Shown piece after piece: positions 24,182 to 33,489 of a stretch of DNA of 64,000 bases. How positions within the stretch are numbered: position 1 is the first letter of the stretch; each line of letters begins with the position of its first letter. The notes under the pieces were generated by a model. The model had not been told where the DNA came from. It saw nothing but the letters and a program-made list of their open reading frames with translations, and ran no database searches. This DNA comes from Alkalihalobacillus pseudalcaliphilus (GTDB taxonomy: Bacteria; Bacillota; Bacilli; Bacillales; Bacillaceae_D): the NCBI RefSeq assembly GCF_028610675.1, contig NZ_JAQQWS010000016.1, forward strand, positions 9,588 to 73,587, written 5' to 3'. Made by a program: the position numbers and the translations under genes.

Positions 24182-24605
24182 TTGCGTCACCACCCACTTC
24201 TTCACGTTTTACAAATTTACATTTAACAGGTAGTTTGTGAGAAGCTAAACGTAACGCTTCACGAGCTACCTCTTCAGATACTCCAGAAATTTCAAACATC
24301 ACTTTACCAGGTTTAACAACAGCAACCCATCCTTCAGGTGCCCCTTTACCTGAACCCATTCGAACTTCTAGAGGTTTTGCAGTGTAAGGTTTAGATGGGA
24401 AAATCTTAATCCAAACTTTACCACCACGTTTCATATAACGAGTCATCGCAATACGAGCCGCTTCAATTTGACGGTTTGTTACCCAAGAAGCATCTTGTGC
24501 TTGTAAACCGTACTCACCGAAGTGTACTTCAGTACCGCCTTTTGCACGACCACGCATTTTTCCACGATGTTCACGACGATATTTCACACGTTTTGGCATT
24601 AACAT
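24171..24605 (-). CDS. rplP: 50S ribosomal protein L16
   Basis: A 144-residue protein lining the A-site tRNA corridor of the large subunit. It begins MLMPKRVKYRREHRGKMRG and has GEYGLQAQDASWVTNRQIEAAR and the basic loop RGGKVWIKIFPSKPYTAKP. It follows rpsC by two bases and overlaps rpmC by 11. Position and length are standard. Confidence 0.99.
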   Translation of the reverse strand: MLMPKRVKYRREHRGKMRGRAKGGTEVHFGEYGLQAQDASWVTNRQIEAARIAMTRYMKRGGKVWIKIFPSKPYTAKPLEVRMGSGKGAPEGWVAVVKPGKVMFEISGVSEEVAREALRLASHKLPVKCKFVKREEVGGDANES

Positions 24606-24607
24606 GA

Positions 24608-25267
24608 TTAGTTGCCTCCTTCCTTTTGGTTCGTACCTTTCGTTGGAAGTACTTCACCACGATAAATCCAAATTTTTACACCTAATTTACCGTAAGTTGT
24701 ATCAGCTTCAGCTGTACCGTAATCGATGTCAGCACGAAGCGTGTGAAGTGGAACAGTTCCCTCACTGTAATGTTCAGCTCGAGCAATATCAGCTCCGCCT
24801 AAACGACCAGATACTTGTGTTTTGATACCTTTAGCTCCCGCACGCATTGTACGTTGAATGGCTTGTTTCATTGCACGACGGAAAGAGATACGATTCTCTA
24901 ATTGACGAGCAATATTTTCAGCTACTAATTTAGCATCTAAATCAGCTTGCTTGATTTCAAAGATGTTGATATGAACTCTCTTACCTGTTAGTTCATTTAA
25001 AGCTTTACGTAAAGCTTCTACTTCTGAACCACCTTTACCGATAACCATACCTGGCTTAGCCGTAGATACAGTAACGTTAACGCGGTTTGCAGCACGTTCA
25101 ATTTCTACTTTAGAAACTGAAGCTTCTTTCAAACGGTTTTCAATGTACTCACGAATTTTAATATCTTCGTGTAGTAAGTCAGCATAATCTTTATCAGCGT
25201 ACCATTTTGACTCCCAGTCACGGATAACGCCTACTCGAAGTCCAACTGGATTAACCTTTTGACCCAC
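24608..25267 (-). CDS. rpsC: 30S ribosomal protein S3
   Basis: A 219-residue head protein at the mRNA entry channel with helicase-supporting basic residues. The KH type-2 domain contains GMVIGKGGSEVEALRKALN. The C-terminal domain has GRLGGADIARAEHYSEG and TLRADIDYGTAEADT. It opens MGQKVNPVGLRVGVIRDWES. It follows rplV with only two bases between stop and start. Confidence 0.99.
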   Translation of the reverse strand: MGQKVNPVGLRVGVIRDWESKWYADKDYADLLHEDIKIREYIENRLKEASVSKVEIERAANRVNVTVSTAKPGMVIGKGGSEVEALRKALNELTGKRVHINIFEIKQADLDAKLVAENIARQLENRISFRRAMKQAIQRTMRAGAKGIKTQVSGRLGGADIARAEHYSEGTVPLHTLRADIDYGTAEADTTYGKLGVKIWIYRGEVLPTKGTNQKEGGN

Positions 25268-25269
25268 GC

Positions 25270-25611
25270 TTATCCCTCCTTCTTTTCTGTTACAACTAGT
25301 GTGATGTGGCTTGTGCGTTTGTTAATACGACTAGCACGACCTTGTGCACGTGGACGGAAACGCTTAAGCGTTACTCCCTCATCAACGAACACTTCACTAA
25401 TTACAAGATTATTTGGCTCCATTTCATAGTTGTGCTCAGCATTCGCAATCGCAGAGTTAAGTAATTTCTCAACAACTGGAGAAGCAGCTTTTGGTGTGTG
25501 GCGTAAAATTGCAATGGCCTCACCAACTTGCTTTCCGCGAATTAAATCAACAACTAAACGAACTTTACGAGGAGCAATACGAACTTGTTTGGCTACAGCT
25601 TTAGCTTGCAT
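25270..25611 (-). CDS. rplV: 50S ribosomal protein L22
   Basis: A 113-residue protein whose long beta-hairpin lines the peptide exit tunnel. It contains IAPRKVRLVVDLIRGKQVGEA and the hairpin sequence KRFRPRAQGRASRINKRTSH. The hairpin has no insertion or deletion of the type linked to macrolide resistance. It follows rpsS by 28 bases. Confidence 0.99.
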   Translation of the reverse strand: MQAKAVAKQVRIAPRKVRLVVDLIRGKQVGEAIAILRHTPKAASPVVEKLLNSAIANAEHNYEMEPNNLVISEVFVDEGVTLKRFRPRAQGRASRINKRTSHITLVVTEKKEG

Positions 25612-25639
25612 AGACTAAAGACCTCCTCTCTAAATCACC

Positions 25640-25918
25640 TTAACGTCTTGTTTTCTTATCATCAGCAGCATGACCTTTATAAGTACGAGTTGGTGCAAAT
25701 TCACCTAACTTGTGCCCTACCATGTCTTCTGAGATGTATACAGGTACATGCTTACGACCATCATAAACTGCGATCGTGTGACCAATAAAATCAGGGAAAA
25801 TCGTTGAACGACGAGACCAAGTTTTAATTACTCGCTTATCATCCGTTTCGTTCATCGCCTCAACTTTTTTCATTAAATGATCATCGACAAAAGGTCCTTT
25901 TTTCAAACTACGACCCAT
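25640..25918 (-). CDS. rpsS: 30S ribosomal protein S19
   Basis: A 92-residue head protein forming a complex with S13 near the A-site tRNA. It begins MGRSLKKGPFVDDHLMKKVE and carries TWSRRSTIFPDFIGHTIAVYDG and VGHKLGEFAPTRTYKGH. It follows rplB by 60 bases, the longest gap in this part of the cluster, with GGGAGG before the start. Confidence 0.99.
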   Translation of the reverse strand: MGRSLKKGPFVDDHLMKKVEAMNETDDKRVIKTWSRRSTIFPDFIGHTIAVYDGRKHVPVYISEDMVGHKLGEFAPTRTYKGHAADDKKTRR

Positions 25919-25978
25919 GAGATATCCTCCCTTCGTGATTGGCGCACGGTTCCTAGTAGAACCGTTGCACTAATCCTT

Positions 25979-26809
25979 TTATTTTTTACGACGACGTACA
26001 ATATATTTGTCAGACGCTTTGTTCTTCTTACGCGTTTTGTATCCAAGGGTTGGTTTGCCCCATGGAGACATTGGAGATTTACGTCCGATAGGTGCTTTAC
26101 CTTCACCACCACCGTGTGGGTGATCATTAGGGTTCATTACAGAACCACGAACAGTTGGACGCTTACCTAACCAGCGAGAACGACCAGCTTTACCGATGTT
26201 TACTAGTTCGTGCTCTAAGTTACCAACTTGACCGATTGTTGCACGGCAAGTAGCTAGAATACGACGAGTTTCACCAGAATTTAAACGTACTAATACATAA
26301 TCTTCTTCTTTACCAAGAAGTTGAGCTTCTGTACCAGCAGAACGAACTAATTGTCCACCTTTACCTGGTTTTAACTCGATATTATGAATAACAGTACCAA
26401 CTGGGATATTTTTTAATGGAAGTGCATTTCCTACTTTGATATCAGCTTCTGAACCTGATTCGATCATAGTTCCAACTTCTAAGCCTTTAGGAGCAAGAAT
26501 ATAACGCTTCTCACCGTCAACATAGTTGATTAAAGCGATGTTAGCAGAACGGTTTGGATCGTATTCGATCGTAGCAACGCGTCCTGGAATTCCATCTTTG
26601 TTACGTTTAAAGTCAATAACACGATATTGACGTTTGTGTCCGCCACCTTGATGACGTACAGTTAATTTACCTTGGTTATTACGACCGCCTTTTTTATGAA
26701 GCGGAGCTAATAACGATTTTTCCGGCTTATCTGTTGTGATTTCTTTGAAATCTAATACAGACATGCCACGACGACCGGCACTGGTCGGTTTATACTTCTT
26801 AATAGCCAT
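25979..26809 (-). CDS. rplB: 50S ribosomal protein L2
   Basis: A 276-residue protein of the peptidyl-transferase region and subunit bridge. It opens MAIKKYKPTSAGRRGMSV and contains the essential His block SVMNPNDHPHGGGEGKAPIGR. The C-terminal basic extension ends KYIVRRRKK. It follows rplW by 26 bases. All conserved blocks are intact. Confidence 0.99.
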   Translation of the reverse strand: MAIKKYKPTSAGRRGMSVLDFKEITTDKPEKSLLAPLHKKGGRNNQGKLTVRHQGGGHKRQYRVIDFKRNKDGIPGRVATIEYDPNRSANIALINYVDGEKRYILAPKGLEVGTMIESGSEADIKVGNALPLKNIPVGTVIHNIELKPGKGGQLVRSAGTEAQLLGKEEDYVLVRLNSGETRRILATCRATIGQVGNLEHELVNIGKAGRSRWLGKRPTVRGSVMNPNDHPHGGGEGKAPIGRKSPMSPWGKPTLGYKTRKKNKASDKYIVRRRKK

Positions 26810-26835
26810 CTTCAGTTACCTCCTTCTTTAAAAAA

Positions 26836-27126
26836 TTAAACTCCCTCGAAAAATTCGAGTTCTTTACTCTCTGGTGTTAGAGTGACCAAAGCTTTTTTAC
26901 GACGAGCTGTGTAGCCAGTGTAACGACCAAAGCGCTTAGATTTACCTTTGTAGTTCATCGTGTTGACTTTAGCAACTTTCACTTCAAAGATTTCTTCAAC
27001 CGCATCTTTAATTTGTGTTTTATTAGCACGAACATCTACTTCAAATGTGTATACTTTCTCACTCATTAAATCAGCTGAACGTTCTGTAATAACTGGGCGC
27101 TTAATGATATCACGAGCGTTTGACAT
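26836..27126 (-). CDS. rplW: 50S ribosomal protein L23
   Basis: A 96-residue protein at the tunnel exit, docking site for trigger factor and SRP. It has DIIKRPVITERSADLMSEKVYTF in its first 30 residues and the hairpin KGKSKRFGRYTGYTARRKKA. Its start overlaps the rplD stop by one base (TAATG). Normal length. Confidence 0.99.
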   Translation of the reverse strand: MSNARDIIKRPVITERSADLMSEKVYTFEVDVRANKTQIKDAVEEIFEVKVAKVNTMNYKGKSKRFGRYTGYTARRKKALVTLTPESKELEFFEGV

Positions 27127-27749
27127 TACGCAAGCACCTCCTCTACCTTTTCAACGGCTTCTTTGGTGATGATAAGCTTATCATGCTTGATGACATCTAA
27201 GACATTAACACCTTCTGCTGTAACAAATGTTACTCCTGGGATATTACGTGCAGATAAGGCAACTTTTTCATCATAATTCGCCGTAACAACTAACGCTTTA
27301 GAATCTACTGATAAAGAAGCTAAAACATTAACCATTTCTTTTGTTTTAACTGCATCGAATTTAAGGTCATCCAATACAATAATTTCTGCAGCTTGCACTT
27401 TGCTAGAAAGAGCAGACTTAATAGCTAAACGACGAACTTTTTTCGGTAATTTGTAGCTGTAGCTACGTGGAGTTGGACCGAATACTACGCCTCCACCAAC
27501 CCATTGTGGTGAACGGATTGATCCTTGACGAGCACGACCAGTTCCTTTTTGACGCCATGGCTTACGTCCTCCACCGCGTACTTCCGAACGTCCTTTAGTT
27601 TTGTGTGTACCTTGACGTAAAGATGCTTGTTGCATCACGATAGCGTCATGTAATACAGCTTTATTTGGTTCTAAACCAAAAATTGATTCTGTTAGTTCGA
27701 TATCTCCAACTTGAGAACCTGTTTGATTGAATAATGCTACTTTCGGCAT
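27126..27749 (-). CDS. rplD: 50S ribosomal protein L4
   Basis: A 207-residue protein whose extended loop reaches the exit tunnel. The loop sequence RSEVRGGGRKPWRQKGTGRARQG is complete and carries no resistance-type change I can see. The globular part has NKAVLHDAIVMQQASLRQG. In E. coli L4 represses the S10 operon; in Bacillus that role is not established. It follows rplC by 25 bases. Confidence 0.99.
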   Translation of the reverse strand: MPKVALFNQTGSQVGDIELTESIFGLEPNKAVLHDAIVMQQASLRQGTHKTKGRSEVRGGGRKPWRQKGTGRARQGSIRSPQWVGGGVVFGPTPRSYSYKLPKKVRRLAIKSALSSKVQAAEIIVLDDLKFDAVKTKEMVNVLASLSVDSKALVVTANYDEKVALSARNIPGVTFVTAEGVNVLDVIKHDKLIITKEAVEKVEEVLA

Positions 27750-27774
27750 GATGTGGCCTCCTTTCTAAATCTTA

Positions 27775-28404
27775 TTAGTTACCTTTGACAGCAGTTTGAA
27801 CAGTTACATAGCTCTTTTTAGCTCCAGGAATATTACCTTTTACTAATAATAAGTTACGCTCTGTATCAACTTTAACAACTTCAAGGTTTTGAATCGTTTT
27901 TTGCTCTCCACCCATACGTCCAGGTAATAGTTTACCTTTGAAAACTCGGTTAGGAGCAACAGGACCCATTGAACCAGGACGACGGTGATATCTAGAACCG
28001 TGTGACATTGGTCCACGAGATTGGTTATGACGCTTAATCGCACCTTGGAAACCTTTCCCTTTAGAAATACCTGTTACATCGATTTTTTCACCTACTGCAA
28101 AAGTATCTACCTTAACTTCTTGCCCTACTGTATAATCAGCAAGGTTTACGTCACGGATTTCCTTCATGAAGCGCTTAGGTGTTGTATCAGCTTTTGCAGC
28201 ATGACCTTCAGCTGGCTTAGTGATGTTAGACTTCTTTTGATCAGCAAATCCTAATTGAACTGCTTCATAACCGTCAGCTTCAACTGTTTTCACTTGAAGA
28301 ACAACGTTAGGCTCAGCTTCAATTACTGTTACTGGAATAACTTCACCGTTTTCTGCAAAAACTTGAGTCATACCGATTTTTCTTCCTAAGATTCCTTTGG
28401 ACAT
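27775..28404 (-). CDS. rplC: 50S ribosomal protein L3
   Basis: A 209-residue protein with a long finger reaching the peptidyl-transferase centre. It starts MSKGILGRKIGMTQVFAENG; the finger holds RHNQSRGPMSHGSRYHRRPG. The frame could extend three codons to a GTG at 28413, but that GTG belongs to the GGAGGTG ribosome site, so the ATG at 28404 is the start. It follows rpsJ by 73 bases. Confidence 0.98.
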   Translation of the reverse strand: MSKGILGRKIGMTQVFAENGEVIPVTVIEAEPNVVLQVKTVEADGYEAVQLGFADQKKSNITKPAEGHAAKADTTPKRFMKEIRDVNLADYTVGQEVKVDTFAVGEKIDVTGISKGKGFQGAIKRHNQSRGPMSHGSRYHRRPGSMGPVAPNRVFKGKLLPGRMGGEQKTIQNLEVVKVDTERNLLLVKGNIPGAKKSYVTVQTAVKGN

Positions 28405-28477
28405 CCGAAACACCTCCTATAAATAATTTAATGTATTTGCCATTTTTACTATGAAAAGACTTTTACTAGTCTATGAA

Positions 28478-28786
28478 TTACAATTTAATTTCAATGTCTA
28501 CGCCAGATGGTAAGTCCAAACGCATTAAAGCGTCCACAGTTTGTGGAGTCGGATTTACAATATCAATAAGGCGTTTATGCGTGCGCATTTCGAATTGTTC
28601 GCGAGAATCTTTATACTTATGAACCGCACGAAGAATTGTGTAAACTGACTTCTCAGTTGGTAACGGAATCGGTCCTGATACTTGAGCACCTGAACGTTTT
28701 GCCGTTTCTACAATTTTCTCTGCTGATTGATCAAGCACACGGTGATCATAAGCCTTCAAACGAATACGAATCTTTTGCTTTGCCAT
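28478..28786 (-). CDS. rpsJ: 30S ribosomal protein S10 / NusE
   Basis: A 102-residue protein of the 30S head that also acts as NusE, linking NusG to the ribosome and taking part in antitermination with NusB. It begins MAKQKIRIRLKAYDHRVLDQ and ends DALMRLDLPSGVDIEIKL. The open frame continues 39 codons upstream through the leader, but the ribosome site AAAGGAGG seven bases before the ATG at 28786 fixes the start. It is the first gene of the large S10-spc-alpha transcription unit. Confidence 0.99.
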   Translation of the reverse strand: MAKQKIRIRLKAYDHRVLDQSAEKIVETAKRSGAQVSGPIPLPTEKSVYTILRAVHKYKDSREQFEMRTHKRLIDIVNPTPQTVDALMRLDLPSGVDIEIKL

Positions 28787-28913
28787 AATAGCCCCTCCTT
28801 TATCGTCCATTTTTAAAATAGACATACTCCGCGAAAATTTCCTACACCGTGCCATGGCAAAGGGGCCTGGTGTGTCAGCAACCTTCCGCATCATCGCTGT
28901 CAATGACCAACAT
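28787..28913 (-). promoter_or_regulatory. S10 operon leader with stem-loop
   Basis: The leader contains ACACC ... GGTGT arms around a GC-rich loop that includes the palindrome GCCATGGC (about 28844-28876). No T-run follows, so it is not an obvious terminator. It could be a regulatory structure for the S10 operon. Confidence 0.4.
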
Positions 28914-28918
28914 TCAAC

Positions 28919-28947
28919 ATTATACTTGAATTAAAGGCATAAATCAA
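28919..28947 (-). promoter_or_regulatory. Sigma-A promoter of the S10 operon
   Basis: On the minus strand TTGATT (28947-28942) and a perfect TATAAT (28924-28919) are 17 bases apart, followed by the roughly 125-base leader of rpsJ. Confidence 0.88.
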
Positions 28948-29042
28948 GGAAATATCCTGTTGTTCACACTTTTTCTATTATAAAGAGCGTAACCTATAAT
29001 TGCAAGTTTATTTTTATTTTATTTTTTCCTCTTATACCCATA

Positions 29043-29075
29043 AAAAAAGAGCACTTTATAAAAGTGCTCTTTTTT
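29043..29075 (-). terminator. Terminator of tuf
   Basis: A perfect 14-bp stem with AGAGCACTT / AAGTGCTCT core and A/T-rich ends, five-base loop and T-run on the minus strand. It lies 16 bases after the tuf stop and is symmetric enough to work in both directions. Confidence 0.93.
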
Positions 29076-29090
29076 AACGGAATACCGTGA

Positions 29091-30281
29091 TTACTTAGTG
29101 ATTGTAGCTACAACACCAGCACCAACTGTACGTCCACCTTCACGGATTGAGAATTTAGTACCTTCTTCAATCGCGATTGGTGAAATTAATTCTACAGTCA
29201 TTTCGATGTTATCGCCAGGCATTACCATCTCAACGCCTTCTGGAAGATGAACGATTCCAGTTACATCAGTTGTACGGAAGTAGAACTGAGGACGGTAGTT
29301 AGAGAAGAATGGAGTGTGACGTCCACCCTCTTCTTTTGAAAGAACATAAACTTCAGCTTGGAAGTTTGTGTGTGGTGTGATTGTTCCTGGCTTAGCAAGA
29401 ACTTGTCCACGTTGGATATCATCACGAGATACACCACGTAGTAACGCACCAATGTTGTCTCCAGCTTCAGCGTAATCAAGAAGCTTACGGAACATCTCTA
29501 CTCCAGTTACAGTAGTAGAAGATTTTTCTTCAGCAAGACCGATGATGTCAATAACGTCACCTACGTTTAGTTGTCCACGCTCAACACGTCCTGTAGCAAC
29601 TGTACCACGACCAGTAATTGAGAATACATCCTCAACTGGCATCATGAATGGCTTTTCAGTGTCACGTGGTGGAGTTGGGATGTACTCATCAACAGCGTCC
29701 ATTAGCTCGATGATTTTAGCTTCCCAAGCAGCGTCTCCTTCTAATGCTTTAAGAGCAGAACCTTGGATAACAGGAATGTCATCACCAGGGAAGTCGTACT
29801 CAGAAAGAAGGTCACGTACTTCCATTTCTACTAATTCTAATAACTCTTCGTCATCAACCATATCACACTTGTTTAAGAATACAACTAAGTATGGTACACC
29901 TACTTGACGAGAAAGTAAGATGTGCTCACGAGTTTGTGGCATTGGACCATCAGCAGCAGATACTACTAAGATTCCTCCGTCCATTTGCGCAGCACCAGTG
30001 ATCATGTTTTTAACATAGTCAGCGTGTCCTGGGCAGTCAACGTGTGCATAGTGACGAGAATCAGTTTCGTACTCAACGTGTGCAGTTGAGATTGTGATTC
30101 CACGCTCACGCTCTTCTGGAGCACCATCAATAGCATCATATGCCATTGCTGTACCTTTACCAGATTTTTTTGCAAGTACTGTTGTAATTGCAGCAGTTAA
30201 TGTAGTTTTACCATGGTCAACGTGTCCAATTGTACCAATATTGGCATGCGTCTTGGAACGGTCGAATTTTTCTTTACCCAT
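29091..30281 (-). CDS. tuf: Elongation factor Tu
   Basis: A 396-residue GTPase that carries aminoacyl-tRNA to the ribosome. The P-loop GHVDHGKT is at residues 19-26; switch I contains EERERGITIST, switch II DCPGHADYVKN, and the base-recognition motif is NKCD. Domains 2 and 3 are complete, with GGRHTPFFSNYRPQFYFRTTDVTG in domain 3, an unmodified kirromycin-site region. It follows fusA by 127 bases and is ended by a strong terminator before the S10 promoter. The ATG has GGGAGG upstream. Confidence 0.99.
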   Translation of the reverse strand: MGKEKFDRSKTHANIGTIGHVDHGKTTLTAAITTVLAKKSGKGTAMAYDAIDGAPEERERGITISTAHVEYETDSRHYAHVDCPGHADYVKNMITGAAQMDGGILVVSAADGPMPQTREHILLSRQVGVPYLVVFLNKCDMVDDEELLELVEMEVRDLLSEYDFPGDDIPVIQGSALKALEGDAAWEAKIIELMDAVDEYIPTPPRDTEKPFMMPVEDVFSITGRGTVATGRVERGQLNVGDVIDIIGLAEEKSSTTVTGVEMFRKLLDYAEAGDNIGALLRGVSRDDIQRGQVLAKPGTITPHTNFQAEVYVLSKEEGGRHTPFFSNYRPQFYFRTTDVTGIVHLPEGVEMVMPGDNIEMTVELISPIAIEEGTKFSIREGGRTVGAGVVATITK

Positions 30282-30322
30282 GACTCAATTCCTCCCTTAA
30301 TTTAACTTATAATATGGTGGTT

Positions 30323-30366
30323 AAGAAAGGTGATTATCCATTTTAATTCTGAATAATACCTTTCTT
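30323..30366 (-). other. Stem-loop in the fusA-tuf gap
   Basis: AAGAAAGGT (30323-30331) pairs with ACCTTTCTT (30358-30366), with a partial inner stem. On the minus strand there is no T-run, so it could be a processing site or 3' stabiliser for the fusA message rather than a terminator. Confidence 0.45.
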
Positions 30367-30408
30367 AGAATACAACAAAATTAATATAGAAACAAATAGT
30401 ATACTGGA

Positions 30409-32487
30409 TTATTCACCAGATTGTTTCTTAATGATTTCTTCAGCAACGCTCTTAGGTACTTCTTCATAATGATCAAAGAACATAGAGTATGTTCCGCGAC
30501 CTTGAGTACGTGAACGAAGTGAAGTTGCATATCCAAACATTTCAGCAAGTGGAACAAACGCTTTAACGATTTGTGCATTACCACGAGCTTCCATACCTTC
30601 TACGCGTCCGCGACGTGCAGTTACGTCACCCATAATATCACCCATGTACTCCTCAGGAATTACTACTTCCACTTTCATAAGTGGCTCTAATAATACTGGA
30701 CTACATTTTGATTTAGCATTTTTAAGTGCCATAGAAGCGGCAATCTTAAACGCCATCTCTGATGAATCGACATCATGGTAAGATCCATCATATAATTTTG
30801 CTTTAATATCAATGATTGGGAAGCCAGCGATCATACCATTGTCAAGAGCTTCTGAGATTCCTTGTTCAACGGAACCAATATACTCACGTGGTACAACACC
30901 ACCGACAATTGCATTTTCGAATTCAAAACCTGCTCCTTCTTCGTTTGGAGAGAACTCAACCCAAACGTGACCAAATTGACCGCGTCCACCTGATTGACGA
31001 ACGAACTTACCTTCAACTTGAGCCGTTTGACGAATTGTCTCACGATAAGAAACTTGAGGAGCACCAACATTAGCTTCTACTTTGAATTCACGTCTCATAC
31101 GGTCAACGATGATATCAAGGTGAAGCTCACCCATACCACCAATGATCGTCTGACCTGTTTCTTCATCAGTATGTGTTCTGAAAGTAGGATCTTCTTCTGC
31201 AAGTTTCGCAAGAGCGATACCCATTTTATCTTGGTCAGCCTTAGACTTAGGCTCAACAGATAAGTGAATAACTGGTTCTGGGAAATTCATTGACTCTAAA
31301 ATAACAAGGTTTTTCTCATCACATAGAGTGTCTCCAGTTGTTGTATCTTTTAATCCAACCGCTGCTGCAATATCCCCAGAGTATACAGTTGAAATCTCTT
31401 CACGAGAGTTCGCGTGCATTTGTAGGATACGACCAACACGTTCGCGCTTATCCTTTGTAGCATTACGTACATATGAACCTGAGTCTAATGTACCTGAATA
31501 AACACGGAAGAATGTTAATTTACCAACAAATGGATCCGTCATTACTTTAAATGCTAAAGCGGCAAATGGTTGATCATCGCCTGGTTCGCGCGTTACTTCT
31601 TCTTCGCTATCAGGAACATGACCTTTAATTGCTGCTACATCTAAAGGTGATGGTAAGTAAGCTAATACAGCATCTAAAAGTGCCTGTACACCTTTATTTT
31701 TGAATGCTGAACCACAGATTACAGGGTAGAATTCGACATTACATGTCCCTTTACGAATCGCAGCAACAATTTCTTCGTTCGTAAGTTCTTCCCCTTCAAG
31801 ATACTTCATCATAAGCTCTTCGTCTAGTTCAGCTACTGCTTCAACTAAAGACTCACGAAGCTCATCAGCTTTATCTTTATAATCTGCAGGGATTTCTGTT
31901 GTTTCCCAATCTTGACCTAAATCATCTTTAGAGATGTGGGCAACCATTTCAATTAAATCGATGAATCCAACGAAATCTTCTTCAGCACCGATTGGTAATT
32001 GAATTGGGTGAGCGTTCGCTTGTAAACGATCGCGTAATGTCCCAACAGAATACATAAAGTCCGCACCAGTCTTATCCATTTTGTTAACGAATACGATACG
32101 TGGTACGCCATAAGTTGTTGCTTGACGCCATACAGTTTCTGTTTGCGGTTCAACTCCAGATTGAGCATCAAGAACCGCAACCGCCCCATCAAGTACACGT
32201 AAAGAACGTTCAACTTCAACCGTAAAGTCTACGTGTCCAGGTGTATCAATAATGTTGATACGGTGGTTTTTCCATTGAGCTGTAGTCGCAGCAGACGTGA
32301 TTGTAATACCACGCTCTTGCTCTTGCTCCATCCAGTCCATCTGAGAAGCACCTTCGTGTGTTTCACCAATTTTGTGTACACGACCTGTGTAGAATAAAAT
32401 ACGCTCAGTTGCTGTTGTTTTACCGGCATCGATGTGAGCCATGATGCCGATATTACGTGTATCTTTTAAGGAGAATTCTCTTGCCAT
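30409..32487 (-). CDS. fusA: Elongation factor G
   Basis: A 692-residue translocase GTPase. The G domain has AHIDAGKTTATERIL (P-loop), QERGITITSAA, DTPGHVDF and NKMDKTGAD. Domain II onward contains ALAFKVMTDPFVGKL, GELHLDIIVDRM, the domain IV block RQSGGRGQFGHVWV and GRGTYSMFFDHYEEVP near the end. No change typical of fusidic-acid resistance is obvious by eye. It follows rpsG by 48 bases in the str operon, with a GGAAGGAG site before the ATG. Confidence 0.99.
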   Translation of the reverse strand: MAREFSLKDTRNIGIMAHIDAGKTTATERILFYTGRVHKIGETHEGASQMDWMEQEQERGITITSAATTAQWKNHRINIIDTPGHVDFTVEVERSLRVLDGAVAVLDAQSGVEPQTETVWRQATTYGVPRIVFVNKMDKTGADFMYSVGTLRDRLQANAHPIQLPIGAEEDFVGFIDLIEMVAHISKDDLGQDWETTEIPADYKDKADELRESLVEAVAELDEELMMKYLEGEELTNEEIVAAIRKGTCNVEFYPVICGSAFKNKGVQALLDAVLAYLPSPLDVAAIKGHVPDSEEEVTREPGDDQPFAALAFKVMTDPFVGKLTFFRVYSGTLDSGSYVRNATKDKRERVGRILQMHANSREEISTVYSGDIAAAVGLKDTTTGDTLCDEKNLVILESMNFPEPVIHLSVEPKSKADQDKMGIALAKLAEEDPTFRTHTDEETGQTIIGGMGELHLDIIVDRMRREFKVEANVGAPQVSYRETIRQTAQVEGKFVRQSGGRGQFGHVWVEFSPNEEGAGFEFENAIVGGVVPREYIGSVEQGISEALDNGMIAGFPIIDIKAKLYDGSYHDVDSSEMAFKIAASMALKNAKSKCSPVLLEPLMKVEVVIPEEYMGDIMGDVTARRGRVEGMEARGNAQIVKAFVPLAEMFGYATSLRSRTQGRGTYSMFFDHYEEVPKSVAEEIIKKQSGE

Positions 32488-32535
32488 AATGCATTTCTCC
32501 TTCCTGCAATTAAATTAATAAGAACTAATAGAATC

Positions 32536-33006
32536 TTACCAGCGATAGTGAGCAAACGCTTTGTTCGCTTCTGCCATCTTATGAGTATCTTCACGTTTCT
32601 TAACAGCAGCACCAGTGTTGTTAGCTGCATCAAGAATTTCGTTAGCTAAACGCTCTTCCATCGTTTTTTCTCCACGAAGACGAGAGTAGTTAACTAACCA
32701 ACGAAGACCTAAAGTTGTACGACGCTCAGGTTTTACTTCGATCGGCACTTGATAGTTTGCACCACCAACACGACGAGCTTTAACCTCAAGAACAGGCATA
32801 ATGTTCTTTAAAGCTTGATCGAAAACTTCCATAGGGTCATTTCCGCTACGCTCTTTTACTAATTCAAACGCATTATATAAAATTGTTTGAGCTACACCAC
32901 GCTTACCATCGATCATAAGACGGTTGATTAAACGAGTGACTAGCTTCGTTTTGTAAATTGGATCAGGTAACACATCACGACGAGCTACAGGACCTTTTCG
33001 AGGCAT
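32536..33006 (-). CDS. rpsG: 30S ribosomal protein S7
   Basis: A 156-residue protein that nucleates 30S head assembly and touches the E-site tRNA. It begins MPRKGPVARRDVLPDPIYKTK and contains MIDGKRGVAQTILYNAFELV, RRVGGANYQVPIEVKPERR and TMEERLANEILDAANNTGAAVKKRE. In E. coli S7 represses the str operon. It lies between rpsL and fusA. Confidence 0.99.
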   Translation of the reverse strand: MPRKGPVARRDVLPDPIYKTKLVTRLINRLMIDGKRGVAQTILYNAFELVKERSGNDPMEVFDQALKNIMPVLEVKARRVGGANYQVPIEVKPERRTTLGLRWLVNYSRLRGEKTMEERLANEILDAANNTGAAVKKREDTHKMAEANKAFAHYRW

Positions 33007-33039
33007 ATCATTCCCCTCCTTTCAACTATAAATAATTCA

Positions 33040-33459
33040 TTACTTCTTCTCTTTTGGACGTTTCGTACCATATTTAGAACGACCTTGCATACGGTTTTGA
33101 ACTCCGGCAGTATCTAACGCACCACGAACGATGTGATAACGTACCCCTGGTAAGTCTTTTACACGACCTCCACGGATAAGCACAACACTATGTTCTTGTA
33201 AGTTATGTCCGATACCTGGAATGTAAGCCGTAACCTCAATTTGGTTCGTTAAGCGAACACGTGCATATTTACGAAGAGCCGAGTTTGGCTTTTTCGGTGT
33301 CATTGTACCAACACGAGTACAAACTCCACGCTTTTGTGGTGATGAAAGATTCGTTTGCACTTTTTTATAGCTGTTATAGCCTTTGTTAAGTGCTGGTGAA
33401 TCAGATTTCTTCACTTTATCTACACGACCTTTACGAATTAACTGGTTAATTGTTGGCAT
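33040..33459 (-). CDS. rpsL: 30S ribosomal protein S12
   Basis: A 139-residue decoding-centre protein. It begins MPTINQLIRKGRVDKVKKSD and has the long Gram-positive insertion (SPALNKGYNSYKKVQTNLSS). The decoding loop TPKKPNSALRK keeps Lys at residue 56, and GRVKDLPGVRYH keeps the second lysine, so the gene encodes the streptomycin-sensitive form. It follows the L7Ae-family gene by 110 bases with structured sequence between them. AAAGGAGG precedes the ATG. Confidence 0.99.
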   Translation of the reverse strand: MPTINQLIRKGRVDKVKKSDSPALNKGYNSYKKVQTNLSSPQKRGVCTRVGTMTPKKPNSALRKYARVRLTNQIEVTAYIPGIGHNLQEHSVVLIRGGRVKDLPGVRYHIVRGALDTAGVQNRMQGRSKYGTKRPKEKK

Positions 33460-33489
33460 GTTTGTTCCTCCTTTCCTTCATTAAAATAA

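Noticed and set aside
28787..28903. 39-codon upstream extension of rpsJ
   Set aside because: It lies in the leader; the AAAGGAGG site and homology place the start at 28786.
33040..33459. Possible streptomycin-resistance change in rpsL
   Set aside because: Both key lysines in the TPKKPNS and GRVKD loops are present.
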